Shown one piece after another: positions 1 to 7,573 of a stretch of DNA of 39,142 bases. The stretch comes from Bacillota bacterium. GTDB taxonomy: Bacteria; Bacillota; Clostridia; Acetivibrionales; DSM-1351. Under the pieces are notes generated by a model, which was not told where the DNA came from, searched no databases, and saw only the letters and a program-made list of their open reading frames with translations. Where the stretch lies: the NCBI GenBank assembly GCA_023391425.1, contig JAEWAX010000153.1:1-39142 (forward strand), written 5' to 3'. Numbering within the stretch: position 1 is the first letter of the stretch; each line of letters begins with the position of its first letter. A program made the translations under genes and the position numbers.

Positions 1-551
1 GAAGGGAAAAGGGCTGAGCTCAAAAAAAATATGGGTAATATAATAGCAGTCATTATTGTTTCATATATTACTTCATTCGGCAGAAAGAGGCTAATGGAAT
101 AGGCGAGACTTGACAAGAAAAACGCTGCCATAAAGATTAGCAATAGCATGAGAGCTATCCCAGGAATTCCCGAAGCAATTCTTACCGAGAAAAAAAGACC
201 TATAAAACATAAAATTACTATTTCCATAAAGGAAAGCATTATTGCCTCTAACATTTGCCCAAGAACTATGGAACTTCGATTCACTGGTGAAATTAGGACT
301 CTATAAAAACTACCACTTGATTTCATAATAAAATTGATGATACCACCACTACAGCAGGCACCGAAGGTTACAAGAACTATAATGCCAGGTAGAATGAAAG
401 CAGTGTAATTACTAATGCCCATGTTTTGCATTGTATGGCTAGCAACAGCACTGTACATAACAAGCCAAAGAAGCGGCTGCAGTATAGTAACTGCAATAGA
501 GATAGGATTTTGAAAACGCCACTTCACATTTCGCCAGAAAATATTTAACAT
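1..551 (-). CDS. ABC-2 type permease, partial (C-terminus beyond left edge)
   Basis: Reading the minus strand from the ATG at 551 gives an open frame to the window edge, beginning MLNIFWRNVKWRFQNPISIA. It contains several hydrophobic stretches (for example around TAFILPGIIVLVTFGACCSG and EAIMLSFMEIVILCFIGLFF) and ends in a segment like the late helices of ABC-2 permeases (IILPIFFLSSALFP). This is the membrane partner of the ATPase just upstream: its start codon overlaps the ATPase stop by 7 bases, so the two are probably translationally coupled. The Q-P-L-L-W-L segment near residue 30 is typical of DrrB/ABC-2 drug or antibiotic exporters. The substrate cannot be told. The gene is cut by the window edge, not visibly broken. 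Confidence 0.85.
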   Translation of the reverse strand, partial: MLNIFWRNVKWRFQNPISIAVTILQPLLWLVMYSAVASHTMQNMGISNYTAFILPGIIVLVTFGACCSGGIINFIMKSSGSFYRVLISPVNRSSIVLGQMLEAIMLSFMEIVILCFIGLFFSVRIASGIPGIALMLLLIFMAAFFLSSLAYSISLFLPNEVIYETIMTAIILPIFFLSSALFP

Positions 552-1507
552 CTCCATACCTCCCCTACATTTTCTTCTGAACCCGTTAATGCTAAAAATA
601 CATCTTCCAGACTAGGTTCCACAATTTCTATTGCATCAAATTCCACATCACAATCTAAAAGCCACTTGTTTACAGATGTAAAAGCTGTTCTGCTATTATC
701 TACGCTTGCAAAAACAGAAATACCTCGCACATTGGCAAACTGGATGAGTCCAGTGTTGTCAAGCCGTTTTTTGTATTCCTTTGCTTTATGATTGTTGGAA
801 AAGGAGATGTGAAGCATATTTTGTCGGATATAGCTGCGTAAACTATTTGAGGTTCCTTGAGCCAGTTCTTTACCGTCTTTTATAATACAGATGGTATCGC
901 TCAACTGGTCAGCTTCCTCGAGATAGTGGGTTGTAAGAAAAATAGTTGTGTTATACTCATCCTTGATTTTCAGTAGCATTTTCCACATCGCTTTTCGTGA
1001 CTCAACATCCATACCCACTGTAGGTTCATCCAAAAACAAAATCTTAGGAGATGAAACCATATTCATAGCAATGTCCAGTCTTCGTTTCACCCCACCTGAA
1101 TAGGATGAAGTAGGGTACTTTAGATATCCAGAAAGTTCAAAGTTTTCAACCAAGGAGTTTATTCTTTCTTTAGCCACCTGTTTATCCACTTTGTATAGCC
1201 TACTTTGAAATATCATATTTTCCATAAGCGACAGGTGTTCATCAATTGAAATACGCTGTGCAACACATGCAATCTGCGTTCTGACGAATTTGGGTTCTTT
1301 ACATAAATCTTTGCCTAGTATTGTTACATGCCCAGATGTGGGTTTGTAAAAGGTGGTTAATATGTTGATTAGAGAAGATTTCCCAGCACCATTGGGGCCA
1401 AGAAGAGAAAATATTTCACCTCTGTTTACTTTAAAACTTAACTCATTCAAAGCTCTGACGCCATTTTTATACTGCTTTACCAATTTGTCAATATCAATTG
1501 CCAGCAT
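545..1507 (-). CDS. ABC transporter ATPase, DrrA/CcmA drug-export type
   Basis: This 320-residue cytoplasmic protein would power export by the ABC-2 permease that follows it. The nucleotide-binding elements are all visible: Walker A GPNGAGKSS at about residues 37-45, the ABC signature YSGGVKRRLDIA at 136-147, Walker B ILFLDEP at 156-162 and the switch histidine in TTHYLEEAD near 194. The C-terminal roughly 100 residues form the DrrA-type extension ending EPSLEDVFLALTG, which is usual for drug and lantibiotic exporters. It starts one base after the stop of the GyrI-like gene, with GAGGAGG as ribosome site inside that gene's 3' end. The order AraC/GyrI, GyrI, ATPase, permease suggests an inducible multidrug exporter; the substrate is inferred only as hydrophobic or cationic. 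Confidence 0.93.
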   Translation of the reverse strand: MLAIDIDKLVKQYKNGVRALNELSFKVNRGEIFSLLGPNGAGKSSLINILTTFYKPTSGHVTILGKDLCKEPKFVRTQIACVAQRISIDEHLSLMENMIFQSRLYKVDKQVAKERINSLVENFELSGYLKYPTSSYSGGVKRRLDIAMNMVSSPKILFLDEPTVGMDVESRKAMWKMLLKIKDEYNTTIFLTTHYLEEADQLSDTICIIKDGKELAQGTSNSLRSYIRQNMLHISFSNNHKAKEYKKRLDNTGLIQFANVRGISVFASVDNSRTAFTSVNKWLLDCDVEFDAIEIVEPSLEDVFLALTGSEENVGEVWRC

Positions 1508-1508
1508 C

Positions 1509-1967
1509 CTATTCCTCCTCTTTCAATGGGAACTGGATTTCAGTAATATACTTATCTGGATTTCCTTTTAAAAACATCCCAGGCCCTTTAATGAATACTT
1601 CTCGGAACGGGTGGTGCAAGGAGAGATTATGCTCTTTTGCATAGCCGTCAATTGCTGCATATGAGTATTTAAGAGTTTCATATGAGCCAACGTGCATAAT
1701 ACATAAAGCCTTTATTCGTGGCATATCTTTTACTGCAATACCATCTCTATCTGGCGATTCTGCAGTTGGGACACATAATTCTATTTCACCAGTTTTCGTT
1801 TCCTGATTCATTACATAGTAGCAGAAGAAAGGTGCTCCATTTGCTTTGCCACCAATGGACTTAAAGACACTTGGAAATACCTTATTTGCTTCAGTGGCAA
1901 TTCCTTTGTATTTCATAAAAGCTACCCTAATAGGCTCAATATCCTTGATTTCTATTTGATAATCCAT
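1509..1967 (-). CDS. GyrI-like / AraC effector-binding domain protein
   Basis: This 152-residue protein is a free-standing GyrI-like domain, the small-molecule-binding fold found in SbmC/GyrI and at the C-termini of Rob- and BmrR-type regulators. Family features are the opening strand YQIEIKDIEPIRVAFMKYKG, the central GEIELCVPTAE strand and the MHVGSYETLKYSYAAIDGYA segment that lines the ligand pocket. It has no DNA-binding part of its own. It lies between a regulator that carries the same type of domain and an ABC exporter, so it may bind or buffer the exported compound, or modulate the regulator. The start at 1967 is preceded by AAGGAAAA on the minus strand. The exact role is inference. Confidence 0.85.
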   Translation of the reverse strand: MDYQIEIKDIEPIRVAFMKYKGIATEANKVFPSVFKSIGGKANGAPFFCYYVMNQETKTGEIELCVPTAESPDRDGIAVKDMPRIKALCIMHVGSYETLKYSYAAIDGYAKEHNLSLHHPFREVFIKGPGMFLKGNPDKYITEIQFPLKEEE

Positions 1968-1980
1968 TGTATTTTCCTTG

Positions 1981-2007
1981 TATAATAAAAATAATGAATT
2001 TATTATA
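1981..2007. repeat. A/T-only inverted repeat between regulator and GyrI gene
   Basis: TATAATAAA (1981-1989) and TTTATTATA (1999-2007) are perfect 9-base arms around a 9-base loop, just upstream of the GyrI-like gene on the minus strand. It could be a weak hairpin that separates the regulator transcript from the exporter genes, or an extra promoter region containing TATAAT. The arms are A/T only, so chance is a real possibility. Confidence 0.3.
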
Positions 2008-2056
2008 CGTTTTCCTTCCTGTATTATTTTGGATAATATCTTGTTAAATGGTTAAA

Positions 2057-2917
2057 TCATTTTGCTTTCTTAACTGCAATCCAGACTTCGGAATGTCCGC
2101 CTTTCGATTTTGGGTCGTTGATAGGATAAACCTCTATGTCTGGTAATTCAGCATATTCATATCCAGAGAAAGGAAGCCATTCTGTAAGGAACCGTTTGAA
2201 GATTGTTTGAACGGATTCTTTAAAATGCCCGTTACACTCAAAGATAACCCATGTAGCCGCAGGTATGTTGAATTCAATCATTCCTTCAGGTACAGGTTGG
2301 TCTGTGGCAGCTGAGATATAATAATATATGTCTTTTGGATTTTTATAAGCAGTAATACCTAAAATACCATGAGGATTTTGGTTTGCCAACTTACAAATCT
2401 CTGAAACTAAATTGCTTTTAAATGTTACATCCCAGAACTCAGGGACGATTCTAAAATTTTGCTCTTGGCTTTCTTGCAATGCAGTTTTGATTCCAACAGT
2501 TCTAATAGGGTCTTTTGTTTCAACTCGATACTTCATACTTTCACCTCCTGCAACGGTAATAGAAAAACTAATACGAGGATAAGCATTTAATAAAGTTCCC
2601 TCTGTGCGAGCAGAGGTTGGAGCAACACCATGAACACTTTGAAATGCACGATTAAAAGATGTCGGTGAAACATACCCATACTTTGAGCCAATATCTATAA
2701 CCTTAGCTTCGCATACCTGCAATTCAAAAGCAGCTTTTGTCATTCTCCTACGGCGAATATACTCAGATAGAGGAATACCTGCTACGTAGGAAAACATGCG
2801 CTGAAAATAATAGGTGGAACAACAGGCGATTTTTGCAGCTTTATCATAAGATATATCACCTGACAAATTGTCTTCTATATAGTCAATTGCTTGGCTTAGT
2901 TGCTTTAACCACTCCAT
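2057..2917 (-). CDS. AraC-family regulator with C-terminal GyrI-like effector domain
   Basis: This 286-residue regulator has an N-terminal AraC double helix-turn-helix (roughly residues 5-105: DYIEDNLSGDISYDKAAKIA then SKYGYVSPTSFNRAFQSVHG) and a C-terminal GyrI-like ligand-binding domain from about residue 125 to the end. The arrangement is that of Rob- and SoxS-related sensors, in which a hydrophobic ligand bound by the GyrI domain changes promoter activation. The start at 2917 is well supported: GGCAAGGAGG lies 7 bases upstream on the minus strand. It is first in a minus-strand run of four genes that ends with an ABC exporter, and it is divergent from the MarR gene, with 231 bases between them. 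It probably controls the downstream exporter genes. Confidence 0.92.
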   Translation of the reverse strand: MEWLKQLSQAIDYIEDNLSGDISYDKAAKIACCSTYYFQRMFSYVAGIPLSEYIRRRRMTKAAFELQVCEAKVIDIGSKYGYVSPTSFNRAFQSVHGVAPTSARTEGTLLNAYPRISFSITVAGGESMKYRVETKDPIRTVGIKTALQESQEQNFRIVPEFWDVTFKSNLVSEICKLANQNPHGILGITAYKNPKDIYYYISAATDQPVPEGMIEFNIPAATWVIFECNGHFKESVQTIFKRFLTEWLPFSGYEYAELPDIEVYPINDPKSKGGHSEVWIAVKKAK

Positions 2918-3076
2918 CTCATTACCTCCTTGCCTTAAAGTTTATCACAATAAAAATTTGGTATCTTCTCTTTTTGTGTCCATTTTTGTGAACTCAGGAT
3001 TCTTTACTTTAACTTAATAATTCAGATGATAAAGAATTTAATCAAAAATGTTTTACATAATTATGAAAAAATATTA

Positions 3077-3120
3077 TTGACAAAAAAATACTTCGAGCGT
3101 AGAATAATAATATACTTCGA
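3077..3120 (+). promoter_or_regulatory. marR promoter with two ATACTTCGA operator boxes
   Basis: A near-consensus sigma-A promoter is present: TTGACA at 3077-3082, 17-base spacer, TAGAAT at 3100-3105. The 9-mer ATACTTCGA occurs at 3088-3096, between the two promoter boxes, and again at 3112-3120, at or just past the likely start site, exactly 24 bases further on. Repeated sites that overlap a promoter in front of a MarR gene fit autorepression, which is common in that family. Each box is only partly palindromic (CTTCGA), so the exact operator boundaries are uncertain. Confidence 0.65.
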
Positions 3121-3148
3121 ATGGAGAACTATTTGAGAGGGAGTTTTT

Positions 3149-3649
3149 ATGACAGCTAAAGAAGGGTTCAATCTTGAAACGATAGTTTTTGACTACATTG
3201 ATCAATTTAAATTTTTACTTTTCCCAGACCAGTGGAGCACTGCATTCTTAGATTATTCTAAAAATGAATTATTAGCACTTTTATATATTTATAGAAATAA
3301 AACTGCTAATATGACTGAGATCGCAGATTACATTAGTGCACCACTAAATACAGCAACTGGTGTAGTTGGTAGACTTGAAAAGAAGTTAATGGTTGAAAGA
3401 AGAAGAGGTAATGAAGATAGAAGAGTGGTAAATATTGTTTTAACAAAGACGGCGGAAGATTTCATCAATCAAGAAAAAGAGTCTATTGAATACTATTTCA
3501 AAAAAGTTTATAAAGAATTGAGCGAAGAAGAAAAGGTTTCTGCTATGAGCATATTAAGCAAAGTACTTACAGTGCTCAAAGAAGGAAAGGATAGCAAAAA
3601 TGGTGTGGATAACACAGTTAAGAAGATTAAGAGAATAGTAATTGAGTAA
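3149..3649 (+). CDS. MarR-family transcriptional regulator
   Basis: This 166-residue protein has the winged helix-turn-helix layout of MarR repressors: MTEIADYISAPLNTATGVVGRLEKKLMVERRRGNEDRRVVNIVLTK, in which the recognition helix is followed by the R-x-D-R-R wing. Flanking helices at both ends would form the dimer. The ATG at 3149 follows GAGAGGGAG at a good distance. The gene is read away from the AraC/GyrI operon and toward a short-chain dehydrogenase 91 to 97 bases downstream, with no hairpin between them, so the pair is probably one transcript. The ligand is not predictable. Repeated ATACTTCGA boxes in its promoter suggest autoregulation. Confidence 0.92.
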   Translation: MTAKEGFNLETIVFDYIDQFKFLLFPDQWSTAFLDYSKNELLALLYIYRNKTANMTEIADYISAPLNTATGVVGRLEKKLMVERRRGNEDRRVVNIVLTKTAEDFINQEKESIEYYFKKVYKELSEEEKVSAMSILSKVLTVLKEGKDSKNGVDNTVKKIKRIVIE

Positions 3650-3746
3650 GTTTAAAGATAACTTAATTTAAAATTGGTATAACAAGAACTAAATTTACGC
3701 TACGCAAGGTAGTAAAGAGCTTGGAACACAGATAGGGGGAATGAAC

Positions 3747-4499
3747 ATGAAGGCACTAATTACAGGGGCTAGCTCAGGAATTGGACGTGATATGGCGATA
3801 ATATTAAGCAAGAAGGGGTATGATTTAATTCTAGTTGCACGCCGTATGGAAAAGCTTGAAGAGCTTAAGAATACGTTATCAACTGATGTTAAGACAATTT
3901 GTTTTGATCTGTCAAAGGAGGAATCATGCTTTGAACTGTATGAACAGGTCAAGAATGAAGACATAGATATTCTCATAAACAATGCTGGCTTTGGTATCTT
4001 TGGAGCATTTGATCAAATAGATATTCATCAAGAATTAAAGATGATTGATACAAATATTAGGGCAGTTGACATTTTGACAAAGCTTTTTTTAAAGGATTTC
4101 AAAAGAAAAAACTCTGGCTATATTTTAAATGTTGCTTCATCGGCTGCATTTTTGCCAGGACCGCTGCTCTCTAGTTACTATGCATCAAAAGCATACGTGC
4201 TTAGACTTACAGAAGCTATTTATGAGGAATTACGCAGAGACGGGAGTAAGGTTCACGTTTGTTCACTTTGTCCAGGTCCTGTTGATACAGAGTTTAATCA
4301 AACAGCAAATGTTAAGTTTAGTCTTAATGGCTTGACTAGCCAGTATGTTGCAGATTATGCAATTAAACAGATGTTTAAGAGAAAGTTAACTATTGTGCCA
4401 GGAACAGTAATGAAGATGGCAAGGTTTTTTGAAAAATTTGTTCCTGAAAAGCCTTTGCTTAGAATGGCATATAATATGCAAAAGAAAAAAGAAGGTTAA
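3747..4499 (+). CDS. Short-chain dehydrogenase/reductase (SDR)
   Basis: This classical SDR of about 250 residues has the nucleotide site TGASSGIG near the N-terminus, the structural NNAGFG motif, the catalytic serine in NVASSAAFLPG and the catalytic YYASK (Tyr-x-x-x-Lys). The PGPVDTEF segment that follows is also typical. It most resembles the DltE/YqjQ-like general oxidoreductases. I chose ATG 3747 over ATG 3741 because AGGGGGA at 3734-3740 touches the first ATG but lies 6 bases before the second. It follows the MarR gene and ends shortly before a hairpin terminator. The substrate is unknown; an NAD(P)-dependent carbonyl or alcohol reaction is expected. Confidence 0.9.
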   Translation: MKALITGASSGIGRDMAIILSKKGYDLILVARRMEKLEELKNTLSTDVKTICFDLSKEESCFELYEQVKNEDIDILINNAGFGIFGAFDQIDIHQELKMIDTNIRAVDILTKLFLKDFKRKNSGYILNVASSAAFLPGPLLSSYYASKAYVLRLTEAIYEELRRDGSKVHVCSLCPGPVDTEFNQTANVKFSLNGLTSQYVADYAIKQMFKRKLTIVPGTVMKMARFFEKFVPEKPLLRMAYNMQKKKEG

Positions 4500-4504
4500 C
4501 CAAT

Positions 4505-4568
4505 ATCATATACTACCTTCATCCCAACTATGACATGCCCTTTAGATGAAAATAGTATATGATTTTTT
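4505..4568 (+). terminator. Terminator after marR-SDR, two-tier stem
   Basis: ATCATATACTA (4505-4515) pairs perfectly with TAGTATATGAT (4553-4563), and an inner stem TTCATC (4519-4524)/GATGAA (4545-4550) stacks on it. A run of T follows at 4563-4569. The shape and position, straight after the SDR stop, fit intrinsic termination, although the stem is A/T-rich and the loop long. Confidence 0.65.
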
Positions 4569-4577
4569 TAAAACTAA

Positions 4578-4650
4578 AACTTCGAAACAAGAACTATTCG
4601 TGAAATGAACAATGACTTATTGAAAACTGTAAGTTCGAAAACAGCATAAG
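4578..4650 (+). promoter_or_regulatory. Candidate arsA-operon promoter region with TTCGAA boxes
   Basis: Two TTCGAA-centred boxes occur upstream of the first ArsA gene: AACTTCGAAAC at 4578-4588 and AAGTTCGAAAA at 4631-4641. They share the CTTCGA or TTCGAA core with the boxes in the marR promoter. A weak sigma-A-like pair, TTGAAA at 4620-4625 and GCATAA or CATAAG near 4644-4650, straddles the second box with a spacer that is longer than usual. The promoter call is tentative; the repeated boxes are plain in the sequence. Confidence 0.35.
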
Positions 4651-4687
4651 ATTTGGATAAATTAAGTTTTTTAGGAGGGATTGAATT

Positions 4688-5854
4688 ATGGGAAGAATAA
4701 TTATTTTTACAGGAAAAGGTGGAGTGGGGAAAACAAGTACTGCAGCTGCATATGCAGTGAAAGCAGCAAAAGAAGGATTTAAGACATTAATAGTGAGTAC
4801 AGATATGGCGCATAACTTAGGGGATATCTTTATGCAGGAAATTAAGGCGGAACCTGTAAAGATATTAGATAATTTGTATGGGCTTGAGATAGATTCAAAC
4901 TATGAAATGAATAGATATTACGGAAGTATATCTCAGGCATTTGGGAAAATCCTATCGTTTAAAAATGAGGAAAACAATGAAGCTATGGAAGATATAGTTG
5001 TATTTCCGGGTATTGAGGAATTGTTTTCTTTGCTTAAAATAAAAGAATTATATGACCAAAATACTTATGACTTAATTATAGTAGATTGTGCTCCTACCGG
5101 AGAAACTATTTCACTACTAAAATTCCCAGAACTTATGTCATGGTATATGGAGAAGCTATTTCCTATTGGGAAGGTGGCAATGAAGGTATTAAGGCCTATA
5201 GGAAAGGTAGCGCTTAAGCTAGAAATGCCGGATGATAATGCTATGAATGATATCGAAAAATTATTTGTTAAGCTTGGGAGCTTACAAAGTCTTTTGAAGG
5301 ATAGAGAAGTATGCAGTATCAGACTTGTTACTATTCCAGAAAAAATGGTTGTAGAAGAAACTAAGAGAAACTATATGTATTTGAACTTATATAATTTTAA
5401 TGTTGATGGGCTATATATTAATAGAATAATACCAGAGGAAGTTGAAAATGATTTCTTCGAAGAATGGAAACGAGTTCAAGGTAAATATTTGGATGAGATA
5501 AGTGCGGTTTTTTCTAACATACCAATATATAAAATAAAGTGGTATGAGGTTGATATAAATGGAATTGAAGGACTTGAACAAGTTGCTTCTGATTCTCTCA
5601 ACGATGAAAATCTTTTTAAAGTTTTAAAAACAACGGTTAATGAAACCTATAAAAAGACAGAAAAGGGTTATCAACTTGATGTTTACTTACCGTTCACCGA
5701 TAAAAAGGACTTTGAGCTTTTTGAATCTGGAACAGATATCATAATAAAAATAGGAAATTTCAAGAGGAATATCCCTTTACCCAATGTCATTAGAAAATAC
5801 ATTTTAACTTCTGCAAAACTAAATGATGAAGTACTTAGAATTAATTTTGAGTAA
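4688..5854 (+). CDS. ArsA/Get3-family ATPase with C-terminal HSP20-like domain (copy 1)
   Basis: This 388-residue protein is a SIMIBI-class P-loop ATPase. The deviant Walker A GKGGVGKTS is at residues 9-17, the switch I region STDMAHNLGD near 37-46, and switch II VDCAPTGET at 132-140. The last roughly 65 residues, from about GYQLDVYLPFTDKKDFEL to the end, form the small beta-rich HSP20-like domain known from bacterial ArsA relatives. There is only one ATPase half, unlike the double ArsA of enterobacterial plasmids, so it should act as a homodimer or pair with its paralogue downstream. The cysteine pattern of arsenite-binding ArsA is not evident, which makes a classical arsenic pump role uncertain. 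ATG 4688 follows TTAGGAGGG. Confidence 0.9.
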   Translation: MGRIIIFTGKGGVGKTSTAAAYAVKAAKEGFKTLIVSTDMAHNLGDIFMQEIKAEPVKILDNLYGLEIDSNYEMNRYYGSISQAFGKILSFKNEENNEAMEDIVVFPGIEELFSLLKIKELYDQNTYDLIIVDCAPTGETISLLKFPELMSWYMEKLFPIGKVAMKVLRPIGKVALKLEMPDDNAMNDIEKLFVKLGSLQSLLKDREVCSIRLVTIPEKMVVEETKRNYMYLNLYNFNVDGLYINRIIPEEVENDFFEEWKRVQGKYLDEISAVFSNIPIYKIKWYEVDINGIEGLEQVASDSLNDENLFKVLKTTVNETYKKTEKGYQLDVYLPFTDKKDFELFESGTDIIIKIGNFKRNIPLPNVIRKYILTSAKLNDEVLRINFE

Positions 5855-5918
5855 GACAATCATCGGAAATGCCAGAACCCAGTTTTAACATCAAAATTGA
5901 CTAGTGGAGGTAGTTATA

Positions 5919-6143
5919 ATGAATAAAGAGTTTGTTAAGAAAATGATAAAAGCTGAAAAATTAAAATACGAGGCTATAAAAGAAATATTACCTGATAGCC
6001 TAAGACAAAAGGTAGATTCACTAGAAAAAGATGCGTTTGATATATTAAAGGATGTTGCATTAGAGATGATTAAGGAAGATGTAAAAGTGGACAACAGCAC
6101 GGATATAAAAATGACTAAAAAGGTTAATGTGGATTTTTTATAG
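5919..6143 (+). CDS. Small helical protein between two ArsA-type ATPases
   Basis: This 74-residue protein (starting MNKEFVKKMIKAEKLKYEAI) is not recognised. It is highly charged and mostly predicted helical up to about residue 52 (heptad-like leucines and isoleucines in KEILPDSLRQKVDSLEKDAF), followed by a polar tail ending KVNVDFL. There is no signal peptide, membrane segment or cysteine. I chose ATG 5919 because the GTG at 5904 is part of the ribosome site GTGGAGG (5904-5910). It lies 64 bases after the first ArsA gene and 81 bases before the second, on the same strand, so co-expression and a role as partner, adaptor or client of these ATPases is likely but unproven. Confidence 0.7.
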   Translation: MNKEFVKKMIKAEKLKYEAIKEILPDSLRQKVDSLEKDAFDILKDVALEMIKEDVKVDNSTDIKMTKKVNVDFL

Positions 6144-6224
6144 AGTCTAAACAAGCATGTGGAGAAGGATTTCCAATTGCATTGTTAAAAGGCGTTAGAA
6201 AAGAATTATAAGGGGGCAAAATTT

Positions 6225-7385
6225 ATGCGAATAATATTATATACTGGAAAAGGTGGAGTGGGTAAAACGAGTATTGCTGCTGCTACAGCCTGTAAAATAG
6301 CTAGTGAGGGTAAGAGAGTGCTGGTTGTAAGCACAGACCAGGCTCATAGCTTGAGGGATTCTTTTGATATGAGGCTTTCAAATGATCCATTAGAGATAAG
6401 CAACAATCTTTATGCAATGGAGATTGATTCTTTTGTAGAAAATGAAAAGCTTTGGGGTAGCTTGAAAGGTTATATCGAGAAGCTTATGGTTCTTAAAGCG
6501 GATAAAAGTATAGAAAACGAAGAATTATTAGTGTTTCCAGGCTTTGAAGAGCTATTATCCTTGATTAAGATAAAGGATATATATGATGAGGGAAAATATG
6601 ATGTTCTAATAGTCGACTGTGCTCCAACAGGAGAAACTATGTCATTACTTAAATTCCCAGACTTGTTTAAGTGGTGGATGGAAAAGCTTTTCCCTATTAA
6701 AAGAAAAGGGGCTAAGCTTGCAGGGCCAATTGTCCAAGCAACATTAAAAATTCCTATGCCTAGTGATAACGTTTTTGATGATTTGGAGAAACTTTACTTA
6801 AAGATTGATGAGCTTCACCAACTTATGCTTAATAAGGACATAGTTAGCATAAGAATTGTTACAACTCCAGAGAAAATAGTAGTGAAGGAGGCAAAAAGAA
6901 GCTTTTCCTATTTGCATTTGTTTGATTATAATGTTGATGGAATAATAATAAATAAGATTTTCTCTAAAGAATCCACTAGTGGCTATTTTGAAAAATGGGC
7001 AGGTATTCAGGAAGAAAGTATTAAGGATATTTTTGATAGTTTTAAAGGAATTCCTATTTTTAAATTAGAGTTATTAAGAGGTGAATTAAGAAATTATGAA
7101 AAACTTCAAAAGGTAGGGAATATGATTTATAACGAAGTAAGCCCTGATAGAGTACTTTTTGAGGATAAAATATTTACAGTCGAAAAGGATGCTCAAGGGT
7201 ATATCTTAAGAATAAACATGCCATTTGTTGATAAAAAGGAATTACAGCTTTTACAAAATGGTGACGAGATAACAATTTCAATAAAGAATGAGAGAAGGAG
7301 CTTTGTATTACCACAGAAACTTCATGCTAAAGAAATTACAGGCGCTAAATATGATGAGGGTAGCTTAAATATTCATTTTGCATGA
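6225..7385 (+). CDS. ArsA/Get3-family ATPase with C-terminal HSP20-like domain (copy 2)
   Basis: This 386-residue paralogue of the ATPase at 4688 keeps GKGGVGKTS (residues 8-16), STDQAHSLRD near 36-45 and VDCAPTGET at 130-138. It has the same C-terminal HSP20-like tail (GYILRINMPFVDKKELQLLQNG). The two copies align over their whole length but differ widely, so the duplication is old, and both keep every visible nucleotide-binding motif. Like copy 1 it lacks obvious arsenite-binding cysteine pairs. A heterodimer of the two would recreate the two-half layout of plasmid ArsA or act like a Get3 dimer; this is inference. ATG 6225 follows AAGGGGGC. A strong hairpin lies downstream at 7468-7507. Confidence 0.9.
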   Translation: MRIILYTGKGGVGKTSIAAATACKIASEGKRVLVVSTDQAHSLRDSFDMRLSNDPLEISNNLYAMEIDSFVENEKLWGSLKGYIEKLMVLKADKSIENEELLVFPGFEELLSLIKIKDIYDEGKYDVLIVDCAPTGETMSLLKFPDLFKWWMEKLFPIKRKGAKLAGPIVQATLKIPMPSDNVFDDLEKLYLKIDELHQLMLNKDIVSIRIVTTPEKIVVKEAKRSFSYLHLFDYNVDGIIINKIFSKESTSGYFEKWAGIQEESIKDIFDSFKGIPIFKLELLRGELRNYEKLQKVGNMIYNEVSPDRVLFEDKIFTVEKDAQGYILRINMPFVDKKELQLLQNGDEITISIKNERRSFVLPQKLHAKEITGAKYDEGSLNIHFA

Positions 7386-7467
7386 TTATGTTTGGGGCTC
7401 TGACTTCCTGAACAAATCACAGCCAGAGTAGATGTATTTCCTGAGAATGTTTAGCAAATAAGTTGTT

Positions 7468-7507
7468 AACAAACGCAATCTGATAGAAAACCCAGATTGC
7501 GTTTGTT
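7468..7507. repeat. 15-base perfect inverted repeat overlapping the sigZ promoter
   Basis: AACAAACGCAATCTG (7468-7482) and CAGATTGCGTTTGTT (7493-7507) are perfect 15-base arms around a 10-base loop. No T-run follows, so it is a poor intrinsic terminator on the plus strand. The right arm contains the candidate -35 box of the sigZ promoter. It may end the ArsA transcript, act as an operator, or do both. Confidence 0.75.
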
Positions 7508-7525
7508 ACACTCATACACTATAAT
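7497..7525 (+). promoter_or_regulatory. Candidate sigma-A promoter for sigZ
   Basis: TTGCGT at 7497-7502, a 17-base spacer and a perfect TATAAT at 7520-7525 lie 49 bases before the sigZ start codon. The -35 box is inside the right arm of the 15-base inverted repeat, so a protein bound to the repeat, or cruciform extrusion, would block it. The gene does not carry the CGTCTT element found in front of the permease and GH5 genes. Confidence 0.5.
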
Positions 7526-7573
7526 TAAAGAAAAATACAATTTAACCCTAGAATGGCATAGAAAGGACAAGCT

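Noticed and set aside
3000..3037. Inverted repeat ATTCTTTA / TAAAGAAT between the AraC and MarR genes
   Set aside because: Eight A/T-rich bases with a loop of over 20 are well within chance in DNA of this composition.
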